Notes: generated from the sequence alone by a model not told the origin. Positions 15,600 to 25,004 are shown, counted from the stretch's first letter. The stretch is DNA of 64,000 nucleotides from JBGSPQ01 sp041738505 (GCA_041738505.1 JBGSPQ010000034.1:56093-120092), one strand, 5' to 3'. Numbers and translations: made by a program.

Positions 15600-16529
15600 T
15601 CATGGTAATTCAAGGTAACCGCTGGCGGAGACAAACTGAACTTCGGGCTCCAGCTCTATGTTAAAGCGATCTTTTACCTTTTCTCTCATGATTTTTGCGA
15701 TTTCAATAATGTCGGTTTGGGTGGCATCTCCAAGGTTTATTATCCAGTTTGCGTGCTGTTTTGAAACCTGCACCTGTCCCACTTGAAGACCTTTGCAGCC
15801 GCACTGGTCCAATAGGTATCCGGCGGCGAGGTTGGTTCCGGGATTTTTAAAAAGCGATCCGGAGGTTTTGCCGGAGGGCTGTTTTCCGGTTCTGGATTTG
15901 ATGATTTCTGCGGTTTTTTCTTTGATTTGTTGCAGTTCTTCGGGGGATTTGGGTGTGAGTCGGAAGGTGGCTTTTATAATGATGTCCCGGCCTTTTTCGG
16001 TTTTGACCTTTGAGGTGCGGTAGCCGAAATTGAAATAATCCGGCTTTACGGTGCGGATTCCTATGTTTTCGCTGTAGATGACGGCTTCTTTAAGGATGTC
16101 TTTGATTTCGGTGCCGAAAGCGCCGGCGTTCCCTCGGACCGCGCCGCCGATGGTTCCGGGCAGGCCGGTCAGGTTTTCCATGCCGGAAAGGTTGTTTTTT
16201 AGCGCCATCTGAATCATCTGCGAGACCAATGCGCCCGCTTCCGCGGTTATTTCGCTTCCTTTGACCTCTATGTTGTTGGCTTTGATTTGAATTACGAGCC
16301 CGCGAAAACCGTCCTCGCTGAATACAAGATTGCTTCCGCCTCCAAAGATGAAGGCGGGAATTTGCAGGTTGTCGGCCGTCTTGAGGATTTCCGGGAGTTT
16401 TTTTACGTCCGTAAGCTCCAAGAACAGATCGGCTTCGCCACCCACCTTTAAGGTGGTTAGCGACGCGAGCGGCTTTTGCCTTTGTGTCTGCGGATATTTA
16501 TCGATGAACAGGGGGTAGGCGTGGATCAT
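15600..16529 (-). CDS. murB: UDP-N-acetylenolpyruvoylglucosamine reductase MurB
   Basis: 309 residues. The FAD-binding part shows TTLKVGGEADLF and FGGGSNLVFSEDGF. The active-site part shows NLTGLPGTIGGAVRGNAGAFGTEI, YRTSKVK, the catalytic serine region TSGSLFKNPG and the C-terminal Glu in IELEPEVQF. MurB makes UDP-MurNAc, so the cell builds peptidoglycan. An exact copy of the repeat core ACCTTTGAGGT (16006-16016) lies within the gene but encodes the family-typical YRTSKVK region, so it may be chance. The next gene downstream, the pilin, has its own promoter. Confidence 0.95.
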   Translation of the reverse strand: MIHAYPLFIDKYPQTQRQKPLASLTTLKVGGEADLFLELTDVKKLPEILKTADNLQIPAFIFGGGSNLVFSEDGFRGLVIQIKANNIEVKGSEITAEAGALVSQMIQMALKNNLSGMENLTGLPGTIGGAVRGNAGAFGTEIKDILKEAVIYSENIGIRTVKPDYFNFGYRTSKVKTEKGRDIIIKATFRLTPKSPEELQQIKEKTAEIIKSRTGKQPSGKTSGSLFKNPGTNLAAGYLLDQCGCKGLQVGQVQVSKQHANWIINLGDATQTDIIEIAKIMREKVKDRFNIELEPEVQFVSASGYLELP

Positions 16530-16566
16530 TTATTGGCTTGTTTGCGTGATCTTCGTCTTTGAATCG

Positions 16567-16577
16567 ACCTTTGAGGT
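16567..16577. repeat. palindromic repeat core ACCTTTGAGGT (single copy)
   Basis: The copy reads GAATCG-ACCTTTGAGGT-TGATTTG and lies between murB and tRNA-Thr, directly before the tRNA-Thr -35 box. The flanks match those of the paired copies near the RAYT gene. Confidence 0.75.
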
Positions 16578-16581
16578 TGAT

Positions 16582-16610
16582 TTGACAGTGGGTCTTTATT
16601 TTAATATCAT
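16582..16610 (+). promoter_or_regulatory. promoter of tRNA-Thr
   Basis: TTGACA (16582-16587), 17 bp spacer, TATCAT (16605-16610). The repeat copy at 16567-16577 ends 4 bp before the -35 box. Confidence 0.7.
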
Positions 16611-16647
16611 CTTTTTTGCTGTTTTGACAGTACTTATTGAAAATCGG

Positions 16648-16723
16648 GCCACCTTAGCTCAGCTGGTAGAGCAGCTGTTTTGTAAACAGCGGGTCGTCGG
16701 TTCGAGTCCGACAGGTGGCTCCA
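16648..16723 (+). tRNA. tRNA-Thr (UGU)
   Basis: Acceptor GCCACCT (16648-16654) pairs with AGGTGGC (16713-16719). Anticodon stem GCTGT/ACAGC has anticodon TGT at 16681-16683. The T loop is TTCGAGT and CCA is encoded (16721-16723). Confidence 0.96.
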
Positions 16724-16759
16724 GGAATGGATTGCTTTGCTAGCGGCAAAGAAATAGAA

Positions 16760-16777
16760 TTTGTGCACGTGCACAAA
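16760..16777. other. 18-bp perfect palindrome between two tRNA genes
   Basis: TTTGTGCACGTGCACAAA reads the same on both strands. It lies between tRNA-Thr and tRNA-Tyr, 15 bp before the latter. It could be an operator or a hairpin that separates the tRNA precursors. Confidence 0.6.
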
Positions 16778-16792
16778 GGTCATTGACAACAT

Positions 16793-16878
16793 GGGTCGGT
16801 ACTCAAGCGGTCAACGAGGGCAGACTGTAAATCTGCTGACTTCGGTCTACGAAGGTTCAAATCCTTCCCGGCCCACCA
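16793..16878 (+). tRNA. tRNA-Tyr (GUA)
   Basis: Acceptor GGGTCGG (16793-16799) pairs with CCGGCCC (16868-16874) with one G-U pair. The anticodon arm GCAGA-CTGTAAA-TCTGC carries GTA. A long variable arm (TGACTTCGGTCTA) marks a type II tRNA. CCA is encoded (16876-16878). It is probably co-transcribed with tRNA-Thr. Confidence 0.95.
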
Positions 16879-16955
16879 TGTTAAATTCCGTGCATTTATT
16901 GCGCGGTTTTTTGTATTGAATGAAATCCAAATATGGCGGGGAATTTTTTGCATGA

Positions 16956-16986
16956 AGAAGCACCGGATGTGTGATCCGATGCTTCT
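16956..16986. terminator. strong hairpin between tRNA-Tyr and the convergent Pro/Ala-rich gene
   Basis: AGAAGCA-C-CGGAT pairs with ATCCG-A-TGCTTCT (one mismatch, 5-base loop). The tail is only weakly T-rich on either strand. Its position between convergent transcripts suggests termination. The stretch 16879-17067 holds nothing else that I recognise. Confidence 0.45.
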
Positions 16987-17067
16987 GGGTTTTGACCATG
17001 GGCGCGCCCGCGGGAGGCTGTGATGCCTTGCGGTCGGCCGTGCGGTACGGGCGCGCTTGTCTTGGTC

Positions 17068-18138
17068 TTACAGACGGTTGAGCCGGACCGAGACCCGCTG
17101 GTTGGCGGGGTACTCGGTCATGCTCTTGCCGTCCGTGTAAACGATTCCCCCCGGACAGGAAACCTGTAGCCGGGGAGGATTGCTGATGAATCCCTCGGTG
17201 CAACCCGGGGGCAACGTGCAGGACTGGAGGCGTCCGTACATCAGACACTCCATATCGAGCTGTGGGTGATAGATCGCCGGACTGGTGGGGCCGGGGATCA
17301 CGGGCTGGATGGGCGTAGGTGCCGGAGCGATCGCCACGGGGGGCGGAGGCGTCGGTGTCGGCGCGACCACCACGGGGGGCGGAGGCGTCGGGGTCGGAGC
17401 AACAATCACGGGGAGCGGGGGAGCGGGCGGTGTTTGCGCGGCCTCATTGGCGCGCAGCTGCCACCACTCGTATCCCTTAATCCCAATGAAAATCACCGTC
17501 GCAAGCAACGCGAGGCCGGCTGTGGCAGCCAGTATTGGCTTCCAACGTCGTCCGACACGGCGACCGGCGGAAGCGAAGCCTCTAACGGCTCGCTTTCCCA
17601 ACGGTCGAAGCCGTGAGAGCGCCCAGTTCATGAAACCCAGGCACCAGAGAACTGCGAGATATACCCGTGACGGCGGCTTGGGGCCTGCCGGCGCGGGAGG
17701 GGCCATTGCGGCCGCGGCAGCCGCGATTTCCGCCTTGAGCGACACAACTGTCACTCCGGCGGGGTCGAAGCCGGGCTTGCCGTTTGCGACCAGCTCGTCC
17801 CTTATCCAGCCCAGCGTGTTGCTGAGCTGGCGGTCCAGGGCGCACCCCTCAAGAGATACAATGTATGTTCTCACTTCGGGAATGTCCATGTCCGTGGCGG
17901 CCACACCCCGAAGGGTAAGCCACGCGCGGACATCGTCCGCTGTCAGAGCGGGGACAGTCGCAGCGGGTGCAGTAGCGGGAGGTGCCGCGGGTGCGGGTGC
18001 AGAAGGTGCAGGCGCGCCGGGAGGCGTGCCAAGCGCACCCGTTGCGGGTACGCCGGGAGCGGTCGGAGCGGGTGCTCCGGCCGCGGTCAGGAGGGGGATG
18101 GCGCCGGGGGTTCCGGCACCGCTTCGTGAAGTAGGCAT
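17068..18138 (-). CDS. GC-rich Pro/Ala-rich membrane protein of unknown function
   Basis: 356 residues from the ATG at 18138, which has a clear AAGGAG six bases upstream. An upstream in-frame extension to 18285 is unlikely. The order is: Ala/Pro-rich segment (about 1-70), a folded stretch (about 75-130, LTADDVRAWLTLRGV), Ala/Pro linker, a basic segment, a membrane helix (about 198-221, PILAATAGLALLATVIFIGI), a repeated APTPTPPPPV linker (about 245-280), and a Cys-containing C-terminal domain (MECLMYGRLQSCTLPPGC). It is markedly more GC-rich than its neighbours, with different codon use and an unusually good ribosome-binding site, which suggests recent transfer. It follows the FHA gene in the same direction, 190 bp away. 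Confidence 0.65.
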   Translation of the reverse strand: MPTSRSGAGTPGAIPLLTAAGAPAPTAPGVPATGALGTPPGAPAPSAPAPAAPPATAPAATVPALTADDVRAWLTLRGVAATDMDIPEVRTYIVSLEGCALDRQLSNTLGWIRDELVANGKPGFDPAGVTVVSLKAEIAAAAAAMAPPAPAGPKPPSRVYLAVLWCLGFMNWALSRLRPLGKRAVRGFASAGRRVGRRWKPILAATAGLALLATVIFIGIKGYEWWQLRANEAAQTPPAPPLPVIVAPTPTPPPPVVVAPTPTPPPPVAIAPAPTPIQPVIPGPTSPAIYHPQLDMECLMYGRLQSCTLPPGCTEGFISNPPRLQVSCPGGIVYTDGKSMTEYPANQRVSVRLNRL

Positions 18139-18327
18139 CTCATTCTCCTTGTTCTCCGGCGGTGCCGGAGTTCCAACCAACCGGTCCGCAAAGCGCACCA
18201 TGCGCCACGCGAACAAATCTTCAAAAAAATTTACCAAGACAAGCGAACCTGAAATCCACGGTTTTTGCGCCAATCTGTTCCGCAAAATATCAAGCGGCGC
18301 AATAACGGCGGGTTTCAGGCCCGCTTA

Positions 18328-21300
18328 CTATTTGCCGTATTGTAAAAGATCAAATTCTTTGTTGTTCAGATTATTGACCGCATGCGGATCTTTTTCGGCC
18401 GCACGGCGCGCGACGGTTCCAAAATAATGCGCCCTGTCATCCGTCTTTACATGTTCAAGGCAACGTCCGATTTTGGTTGCGGTTATCTGACCTCTGAGTT
18501 GGTATAATCTTTCTTTCATCAGTTGATTACTCTCTTTGTCAAAAAAAGGTTCTTTATCAAGATAATCAAAATCATCATCATCGCCCGCCAGTATTTCGGT
18601 CCTCCATTGATTTATCTTGTTTAACAATTCCTTCCATTTTTGATCCAGCTGGATTCTTTCTTTTTCTTTCTTTTCCTCCACTTTCTTTTCAATGGATTTT
18701 TGCAGTCCCTTTGCCAATTCAGCTTCTGTGAAACCAATATCTCTTGTATTTAAATATTTCTTGTCCATTGCGTGCTTAAGGAGACCGTGCAGATATAGGG
18801 CCCTTTCGTCGCCGCTCATAACCAATCCGGCAATGTGAGCCCCCACCTCTTCGTATTTTTTCCACCACTTGTGTTTAATCTCCTCCCAGGTTTCGGTGTA
18901 TTTTTTTGTCTTCATCCGGCCAATTCCCGCGTTGCATTTTTTGTCATTTTCCTTTCCCGATTTTCTGATTTTAATACTTGCTTCATGTTTTTCGTAATCC
19001 ACTTCCAAAGCCAGTTTCCCGGCTATCTCATCCGCCACGGGGTCGGCCACCACCGCGCACAAATCGGTCATGTCCTCAAAAGTCTCCACAGTTAATTCGG
19101 CGGTCGCCAGAGTTGATCGGACCAATCCGGCTTTTTGTATTATCACCATGTGTTTTTGGTGCAATACCCGCAGATATTCGCGGTGGCTATCCTCATAAGC
19201 TTCCGCCTTCTCCGCCTCGGCAATAATCCGGGCTTTGGCCATCTCAACTTTTGCGCGCATTTTTTTGATAGTCTCCCCTATCTGCATTGCGTCTTTAATG
19301 TTGCCGATATCATCATTCAATTTGATGGGCTCAAAAAGATTCATGGAAAGAATTTTATCCAGCAAATTCAATTTTTCCTCCAGCCCGGCGGGATCATCCG
19401 TGTCGGTATTAAAATCCACTGCCATCTTTTGCGCTGCATTGAAAGCTCTTCTGGCTATAAATAACGCTTTTTGCGCTATGTATGATTTTTCCGCCGACTC
19501 TTCCGCGGAGAGTGTGAGTTCCAGATTTAAATCTTTGATGGCGATTTCCTCGTCCGTAAAAATATCGCTTAATTTTTTGCCGGCGCAGAGAACCCGCAGT
19601 TCGCCTATGATCCCCACCAGATCGCTTTGATCATATTCATGCTCAAGAATATCAAACAGTTTTCTGATTCTGATGTTTTCCTCTATTTTATCCGTATACG
19701 AATCTGTGGCCGATAGAGTTACATCCTCCTGGCTAAATAAATCCGTTTCCAGAATAAATTTTGCAATTTCTATTAATCCAAGGTCGGCGATGTTTTTTTC
19801 GCGAGTACTTTGTTGTTGCTTCTCTTTTCGGATCTTTTCGCTAAAAACCTCTCTGATTTTTCCGCCAATTGCTCTAAAACCGTTAAGCGGATGGTAAACG
19901 TGGTCGGGATATGCCTTTGCCCCCGCGACCAGATAGCGGTCTATTCTTTTTTTCGCGGCCGCCTTTACATCCTTTTCGCCGATTCCAAAATCGGGAACAA
20001 ACGTTCCGGGTTCTTCCCTTAAATCCAATAACATTTGCAGGGTGGGAAAATCTTTGGAGTCAAAAACGGGATTTTCGGTGCTCCATAATTGCAGTTTTTC
20101 CCATATTTCATTGAATTCTTTTTGATACCATTTGGCGGCGTACTCGCGCAATGATTCGTCCTTTCCATTCGCGGGTCCGGGTATGGATGCAACATTTAAT
20201 TGAATCAATCTTTCAATATTTTCATGGTCGTGTCTGTCCTGTTCGGTGGTGGTTCTTTCCGATTCAAATATTCTTTCCACGGCTTGATCTATCAAATCTT
20301 TGGCGTATGGCAAAAGCGTAGCCGGTGTAAAAGCATGATCTTTTCCGATTATGTGAATATCATATCTGCCGATCCTGACCATATCCCCTTCTGTCACTTC
20401 TATCGGGTTGGTTCTGGGTGATCCGAAAATGCCGTTTTCATCCATTACCTGAACATGTCCGCCAATCCAGTTAATAAGCAGTTTATTGGGATCATCCCTG
20501 TGCGGTTCTATTTCAGCCATGAACTCCTTTACATAGTATTTGGGCTTGATTGTCTCTCTTTCCGGATTTACCAGCTCGTCGGTGCAGGCCGGATGGGAGC
20601 CGAAAGTCCTTGATGAAATCACCATGGGGCGCATTGAACTCCGCTGTTTGTCATCATAATCAACAAGACCGATGACCCAGCCTCTCCAGGCGATCGGTAC
20701 CGTTTCGGGGTCTTCTTTGGGGCCGATGTGCAGTGTCTGACAATTTTCTTTTTTTCTTCGGGCTTCGATTTTGTCATCTCTTTCGGCGGCTTTAAGAGCT
20801 TTTTCGGCCTCTTCGTGCTCATTCATGATTTCCTGAATGGTCTGTTGTTTTCTGATGTTTTCCAATCTTGCTATTTGCTGACTGACAAATTGTTCGCGCG
20901 GTTCCATGGTGCGTTTTCGCAGACGCCTGTACGATTCGGGGCTTTTGCATCCGATTTTAAATGTTGCGTCAAAATTTTCCAGTTCGTTTAAAAGTGTGTT
21001 GATTTGAATCCATTCTTCACCTTCATCATGAAAATCGCGGATCAGTTTTCGGCGGGCTTCTTCCACAACCGCGAGACGGGTTTCCAAATGATCCCGCACG
21101 GACTCCCTGCTTACTTCTCCGGGGGTTTCAAGAGTGAAAGAAACCTTTTCCGCGCCTTCACCGGCTTCCAGCTTCATGCCGGGCGTGATTTCGGTCCAGC
21201 CGCGGACGGTGTTTTTTTGCCCCTTTATTCTGGTGATTCCTTCTTCGGCGCTTATCTGTGCCGTATTCTGCCGGATGCGCAGTCGGCAGTGCAGACTGTT

Positions 21301-22896
21301 GAGACTATTGCTTTGTGACGGAGCGATGTTTATGTCGCAATTTTGATCCGTACCGATTGAGTACACGTAATATCCTTCCCCGTCCACATTGGTTGAACCG
21401 TATAGAGGCACGTCAAAAGTATTATTGCCGATTTTCATATGGGCAACGGGCATTAGCAGATGGTCGGGTTTTTCGGGATGATTGATAACCGGGTAGATCG
21501 GTTCCGGCGTTGTTGCCGGTTTTGCGGGCTTGATGCTTACAGGGGTTTGTTCGCGGATTACGGGCGACTGTCCTCTCCCCGGAATCATTATAACTTTGTT
21601 TGGCCCTCGTTTTTCGGGTGAGTCCGGTTCGTCCGGCGGCCGCGGCAATACGGCTTCCGCAGGTGGCCTGTAACTGGGCATCTTGTGAGTGGGTGCCGTT
21701 TCAATTTTTGCTTTTGTTGCATTAACAATATCTTCCGGAGTTTGGATAATTACCGGCATGGATTGCAAAGTCGGCGCCTTGTAAAAAGCGGCAAGCGAAC
21801 TTGCCTGCGCACCGGGGAGAGTAACTCTTTCCGAGTCGTCCAAATCCACATGACCACCCATAATAAGTTGTTTCAGTTCGGGCGTGATTTCGCTGTAAAA
21901 TTTATCCTCATCCAACAGTTTTTTGTTAAGAAGGTCATCAATTAGAAGTATCAATTTATCGCTTAATAATCTACTACCGGTACCCATGTCGGCAACCGCT
22001 TCCGCCGCCAGCAGATTGATTCTTTTCATGGCCAGCGCGTCCAGGTAGGCAATACGAGCTTTAGACGGTTCCGTAAAAAGTGTTTCTTTTTCCTTCTCCG
22101 TCATAAATTTTTCCGGTTTGATTTTTCCCTCTTTGATTAAGCGAATGACCATTGTCAACGCCACAATAAAATCCCTACCGCTTTCCAGGTATTTCATCAG
22201 ATCTTTAACCTTTTTGATTTCCAGCACTTCCGATTGTTTGATTTCTTCGGCTTTTAGAGGTTTTTTTTGGCCGAAGCATTCGCCCATTGTTTCCAGTTTT
22301 TCAATAACCAGCGCCAAAATTTTAGCGGGTCTGTCTTCAACCGCGTCTTTGATAACACTCACCACAGTATTGTTATTGGCGATGCCATATAGCTCCTGCG
22401 CGGTCACCAGTCCGCTCCGGATCATGTCTTTTATACCGGCAGTCAACGCTTCGCGAGGGGGGTACAGGAAGGTGTTATTTTTGCTTATGAAACCCATATG
22501 TCCCGCAAAAGAGGCGGCGTTGTTGATCCTTCTGGAAATTAAATGCAACACCATTTTTTTGACCGTTTCCAGGTTTTGCTCACCCCGATGGCTTTGGGGA
22601 AGCAGTTCCATGAGGGCTTCCACGTAAAATTCATTGTTTTCCAGACGGTGAATAAGTTCGTCCAGCGCATAGGTGCTTAAGTCACCCTTTTCAATACCTG
22701 CGGTCAGCTGTAAATTGCCCAAATTACGATATTCATTCGCAATCGCGGGATTGTGAGGGGCGACGGGATTTTTGAAATATAGATGCTGTTTTACCTTTTG
22801 CAGACGCGTCCACAGCTCCTCCATGAACTCCTCCCTGCTTAACATTTCTCCACTTTCGCCCGCTCCGGTAGGAGTACTATTTGGCTTTTGATTCAT
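18328..22896 (-). CDS. giant FHA-domain protein
   Basis: 1522 residues from the ATG at 22896 (MNQKPNSTP). The helical N-terminal third (about 20-370) has no recognised domain. A Pro-rich linker (about 390-480) leads to a first FHA-like domain (about 495-590: YSIGTDQNCDINIAPS...SLHCRL), then a coiled coil (about 600-715). A second FHA-like domain (about 735-860) has FGSHPACTDELV and MVRIGRYDIHIIG. A long helical C-terminal part follows. FHA domains bind phosphothreonine peptides, so the protein may be a phospho-dependent scaffold. A PP2C-type phosphatase is encoded at 43268-44161, but no kinase is seen here. There is no signal peptide, so it is probably cytoplasmic. Confidence 0.7.
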   Translation of the reverse strand: MNQKPNSTPTGAGESGEMLSREEFMEELWTRLQKVKQHLYFKNPVAPHNPAIANEYRNLGNLQLTAGIEKGDLSTYALDELIHRLENNEFYVEALMELLPQSHRGEQNLETVKKMVLHLISRRINNAASFAGHMGFISKNNTFLYPPREALTAGIKDMIRSGLVTAQELYGIANNNTVVSVIKDAVEDRPAKILALVIEKLETMGECFGQKKPLKAEEIKQSEVLEIKKVKDLMKYLESGRDFIVALTMVIRLIKEGKIKPEKFMTEKEKETLFTEPSKARIAYLDALAMKRINLLAAEAVADMGTGSRLLSDKLILLIDDLLNKKLLDEDKFYSEITPELKQLIMGGHVDLDDSERVTLPGAQASSLAAFYKAPTLQSMPVIIQTPEDIVNATKAKIETAPTHKMPSYRPPAEAVLPRPPDEPDSPEKRGPNKVIMIPGRGQSPVIREQTPVSIKPAKPATTPEPIYPVINHPEKPDHLLMPVAHMKIGNNTFDVPLYGSTNVDGEGYYVYSIGTDQNCDINIAPSQSNSLNSLHCRLRIRQNTAQISAEEGITRIKGQKNTVRGWTEITPGMKLEAGEGAEKVSFTLETPGEVSRESVRDHLETRLAVVEEARRKLIRDFHDEGEEWIQINTLLNELENFDATFKIGCKSPESYRRLRKRTMEPREQFVSQQIARLENIRKQQTIQEIMNEHEEAEKALKAAERDDKIEARRKKENCQTLHIGPKEDPETVPIAWRGWVIGLVDYDDKQRSSMRPMVISSRTFGSHPACTDELVNPERETIKPKYYVKEFMAEIEPHRDDPNKLLINWIGGHVQVMDENGIFGSPRTNPIEVTEGDMVRIGRYDIHIIGKDHAFTPATLLPYAKDLIDQAVERIFESERTTTEQDRHDHENIERLIQLNVASIPGPANGKDESLREYAAKWYQKEFNEIWEKLQLWSTENPVFDSKDFPTLQMLLDLREEPGTFVPDFGIGEKDVKAAAKKRIDRYLVAGAKAYPDHVYHPLNGFRAIGGKIREVFSEKIRKEKQQQSTREKNIADLGLIEIAKFILETDLFSQEDVTLSATDSYTDKIEENIRIRKLFDILEHEYDQSDLVGIIGELRVLCAGKKLSDIFTDEEIAIKDLNLELTLSAEESAEKSYIAQKALFIARRAFNAAQKMAVDFNTDTDDPAGLEEKLNLLDKILSMNLFEPIKLNDDIGNIKDAMQIGETIKKMRAKVEMAKARIIAEAEKAEAYEDSHREYLRVLHQKHMVIIQKAGLVRSTLATAELTVETFEDMTDLCAVVADPVADEIAGKLALEVDYEKHEASIKIRKSGKENDKKCNAGIGRMKTKKYTETWEEIKHKWWKKYEEVGAHIAGLVMSGDERALYLHGLLKHAMDKKYLNTRDIGFTEAELAKGLQKSIEKKVEEKKEKERIQLDQKWKELLNKINQWRTEILAGDDDDFDYLDKEPFFDKESNQLMKERLYQLRGQITATKIGRCLEHVKTDDRAHYFGTVARRAAEKDPHAVNNLNNKEFDLLQYGK

Positions 22897-22899
22897 ATA

Positions 22900-22939
22900 A
22901 AAATAACAAGGAGGGCATAGTATCACTCCTTGTTATTTT
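22900..22939 (-). terminator. hairpin terminator between RNase J and the FHA gene
   Basis: A 14-bp perfect stem (22900-22913 with 22926-22939; AACAAGGAG core) with a 12-base loop lies just after the RNase J stop on the minus strand and is followed by TTATA-rich sequence. The FHA gene ATG lies only a few bases beyond it, so the hairpin could also affect translation of that gene. Confidence 0.6.
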
Positions 22940-22946
22940 GTCAAGA

Positions 22947-25004
22947 CTAGCGTTCCACAATGATGGGCAATATCAGCGGGTAGCGCTCCAGTTTCTGATG
23001 GACGAATTTATCCACGGTATCGCGAATGTATTTTTTTACCTCGGCGCGTTTGGAGACACCCTGTTTTTCCGTAAATCCACGGAACGCGTCTTCGGCCACT
23101 TTGGTCATTTCGGCAACCAGCGCCTCGGACTCTTTCATGTAGATGAAGCCCCGTGAAATAATATCCACCTGACCTTTCAGTTTGCCGGTTTTTTCATCAA
23201 CCGGAACCATGATTATCAGCACGCCGTTTTCGGCCAGAGTCTGGCGGTCCATAATCACCTGCGCGCCGATATCTCCCACTCCAAGCCCGTCAATCAGCAC
23301 ATAATTGGATGACACTTTTTCGGTCGTTCTCCGAATTTCGTTGTTTTCAATTTCCAGAACTTCGCCGTTTTCTATGATCAGCGCCTGTTCATCCGTGTAG
23401 CCAAGATTCATTGCGATCCGCTTGTTGGCGGCGCGCATGTAAAATTCGCCGTGAATGGGCACAACCGCTTTGGGGCGCACCAGTGTCATCATCAGCTTTA
23501 AGTCCTCCTCCTGCGCGTGGCCGGAAGTGTGCACGTCCATGATTTTATTATCAATAACGTTGGCTCCCAGACGGGTAAGATTGTTGATTACGGTGAAAAC
23601 CGCTCTTTCGTTACCCGGAATGGGCGATGAGGAAAGAATGACCATGTCCCCTTTTTTGATTTTTACTATGGAGTGTTCCTCCATGGACATGCGTGTTAAG
23701 GCGGACACATCTTCTCCCTGAGATCCGGTGGTGAGAATGAGCGCTTCGTGGTCGTTGATTTTTTTGGCTTTGTGAATTGGAATTACCAGATTGGGGGAAT
23801 AGCGAAGATAGCCAAGTTTGCTGGCCATTTCAAAGTTTTCCTCCAGACTTCTGCCGGAAAGCAGAATTTTTCTGCCGTATTTCTGGGCGATGTTCACAAT
23901 CTGCTGAATGCGTCCAATCTGAGAAGAAAATGAAGCGATGATGATTCTGCTTTCGGTGTTTTTTACTATGGCGTCCAGAGATTCACCGATTTTCTGTTCG
24001 GTGACGGTGTGTCCGGGTTTGTTGGCGTTGGTGGAATCAATAAATAAAGCGGCGATTTCCTGATGGGAAAGTCCGCTGATTTTATCAAAGTCCGCCACTT
24101 TTTGTCCGGCCGCGGGTGTCAAATCAAACTTGAAATCGCCGGTGTGAACCATGTTGCCGGCGGGCGTTTTTACCACAATGCCCACGGCGTCGGGAATGCT
24201 GTGGGTAACGTTAAAGAAATCAATTTCAAAGGGTCCAAGCTTAAGCTTGTCTTTTGAAGTTATAACGTTAACGCGTGATCTGCCGGTTAATCCAAATTCT
24301 TTCAGCTTTTTTTCAATTAGCCCCATGGTCAACTGGGTTCCGTACATTTCCGGATAGTTGAGTTTGGGGATAATATAGGGCACTCCGCCAATGTGGTCCA
24401 AATGTCCGTGAGTGAATATAATGGCGCGGATGCGTTCCTTTCTTTCCTCCAGATAGCTGGTGTCGGGCAGAACGTAATCCACTCCCAGAAAATCGGCGTC
24501 GGGAAATTGGAAGCCCATATCTATAACAATGATGTCACTCTTGGCGTTTTTGTTCTTGGGATCGGCGTTTTTCGCGTCGCGAAAATATTCAAGAACCATG
24601 CAGTTTCTGCCCACCTCGTTAAGTCCGCTTAAAGGAATCACTTTCAGTTTGCCCGTAAATCGGCTTTGACTGAATTTGGGTTCCCGGCGGAATACGTTGG
24701 GCTGAAAATGTTTTTTTTCATTCGGTTTTTGCCCCCCCTGCATGAAATTCGGTTTCTTTAAGAAAGGTTTCTTGCCGTTTTGAGGCGCGGGCAGGTGGAC
24801 TATCTTTTGATTTGCGGGTTCTCCGCTGCTTCCCTCCTGCATTTTTTGCTTTAACCACAAATCCAGTTTGTTTTCGGTTTGTGATACTTTGTCACTATTT
24901 TCCCCGCCTTGTTGCGGAGATTGGCTTTGCGGCACGGATCCGCCATGTTGCGGATTGCCGCCGGACGCCTGTCCGGTGTTCTGTTCGTCCTTATTGTCGT
25001 TCAT
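22947..25004 (-). CDS. rnj: ribonuclease J
   Basis: 685 residues. The metallo-beta-lactamase motif HGHLDH is at 199-204, preceded by the family's IPLSGLNEVGRNC and IDMGFQFPD. The beta-CASP segment (HTVTEQKIGESLDAI, SQGEDVSALTRMS) and the C-terminal HTSGHAQEEDLK and PIHGEFYMR motifs complete the core. RNase J is a 5' exo/endonuclease in rRNA maturation and mRNA decay. A hydrophilic Gln/Asn/Lys-rich extension of about 115 residues precedes the catalytic core and is probably disordered, perhaps RNA-binding. Confidence 0.95.
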   Translation of the reverse strand: MNDNKDEQNTGQASGGNPQHGGSVPQSQSPQQGGENSDKVSQTENKLDLWLKQKMQEGSSGEPANQKIVHLPAPQNGKKPFLKKPNFMQGGQKPNEKKHFQPNVFRREPKFSQSRFTGKLKVIPLSGLNEVGRNCMVLEYFRDAKNADPKNKNAKSDIIVIDMGFQFPDADFLGVDYVLPDTSYLEERKERIRAIIFTHGHLDHIGGVPYIIPKLNYPEMYGTQLTMGLIEKKLKEFGLTGRSRVNVITSKDKLKLGPFEIDFFNVTHSIPDAVGIVVKTPAGNMVHTGDFKFDLTPAAGQKVADFDKISGLSHQEIAALFIDSTNANKPGHTVTEQKIGESLDAIVKNTESRIIIASFSSQIGRIQQIVNIAQKYGRKILLSGRSLEENFEMASKLGYLRYSPNLVIPIHKAKKINDHEALILTTGSQGEDVSALTRMSMEEHSIVKIKKGDMVILSSSPIPGNERAVFTVINNLTRLGANVIDNKIMDVHTSGHAQEEDLKLMMTLVRPKAVVPIHGEFYMRAANKRIAMNLGYTDEQALIIENGEVLEIENNEIRRTTEKVSSNYVLIDGLGVGDIGAQVIMDRQTLAENGVLIIMVPVDEKTGKLKGQVDIISRGFIYMKESEALVAEMTKVAEDAFRGFTEKQGVSKRAEVKKYIRDTVDKFVHQKLERYPLILPIIVER

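Noticed and set aside
16006..16016. Exact ACCTTTGAGGT inside murB, and the equivalent at 44726-44736 inside def
   Set aside because: Both encode family-typical residues (YRTSKVK; FDLKG) and have no paired copy, so I do not count them as firm repeat members.
16444..16454. ACCTTTAAGGT in murB
   Set aside because: It encodes the conserved TTLKVGG of MurB and lacks the repeat flanks; chance is sufficient.
17285..18427. Long plus-strand open frame opposite the Pro/Ala-rich gene
   Set aside because: It is the low-complexity complement (Gly/Ala/Val-rich) of a GC-rich gene that has a clear ribosome-binding site on the minus strand.
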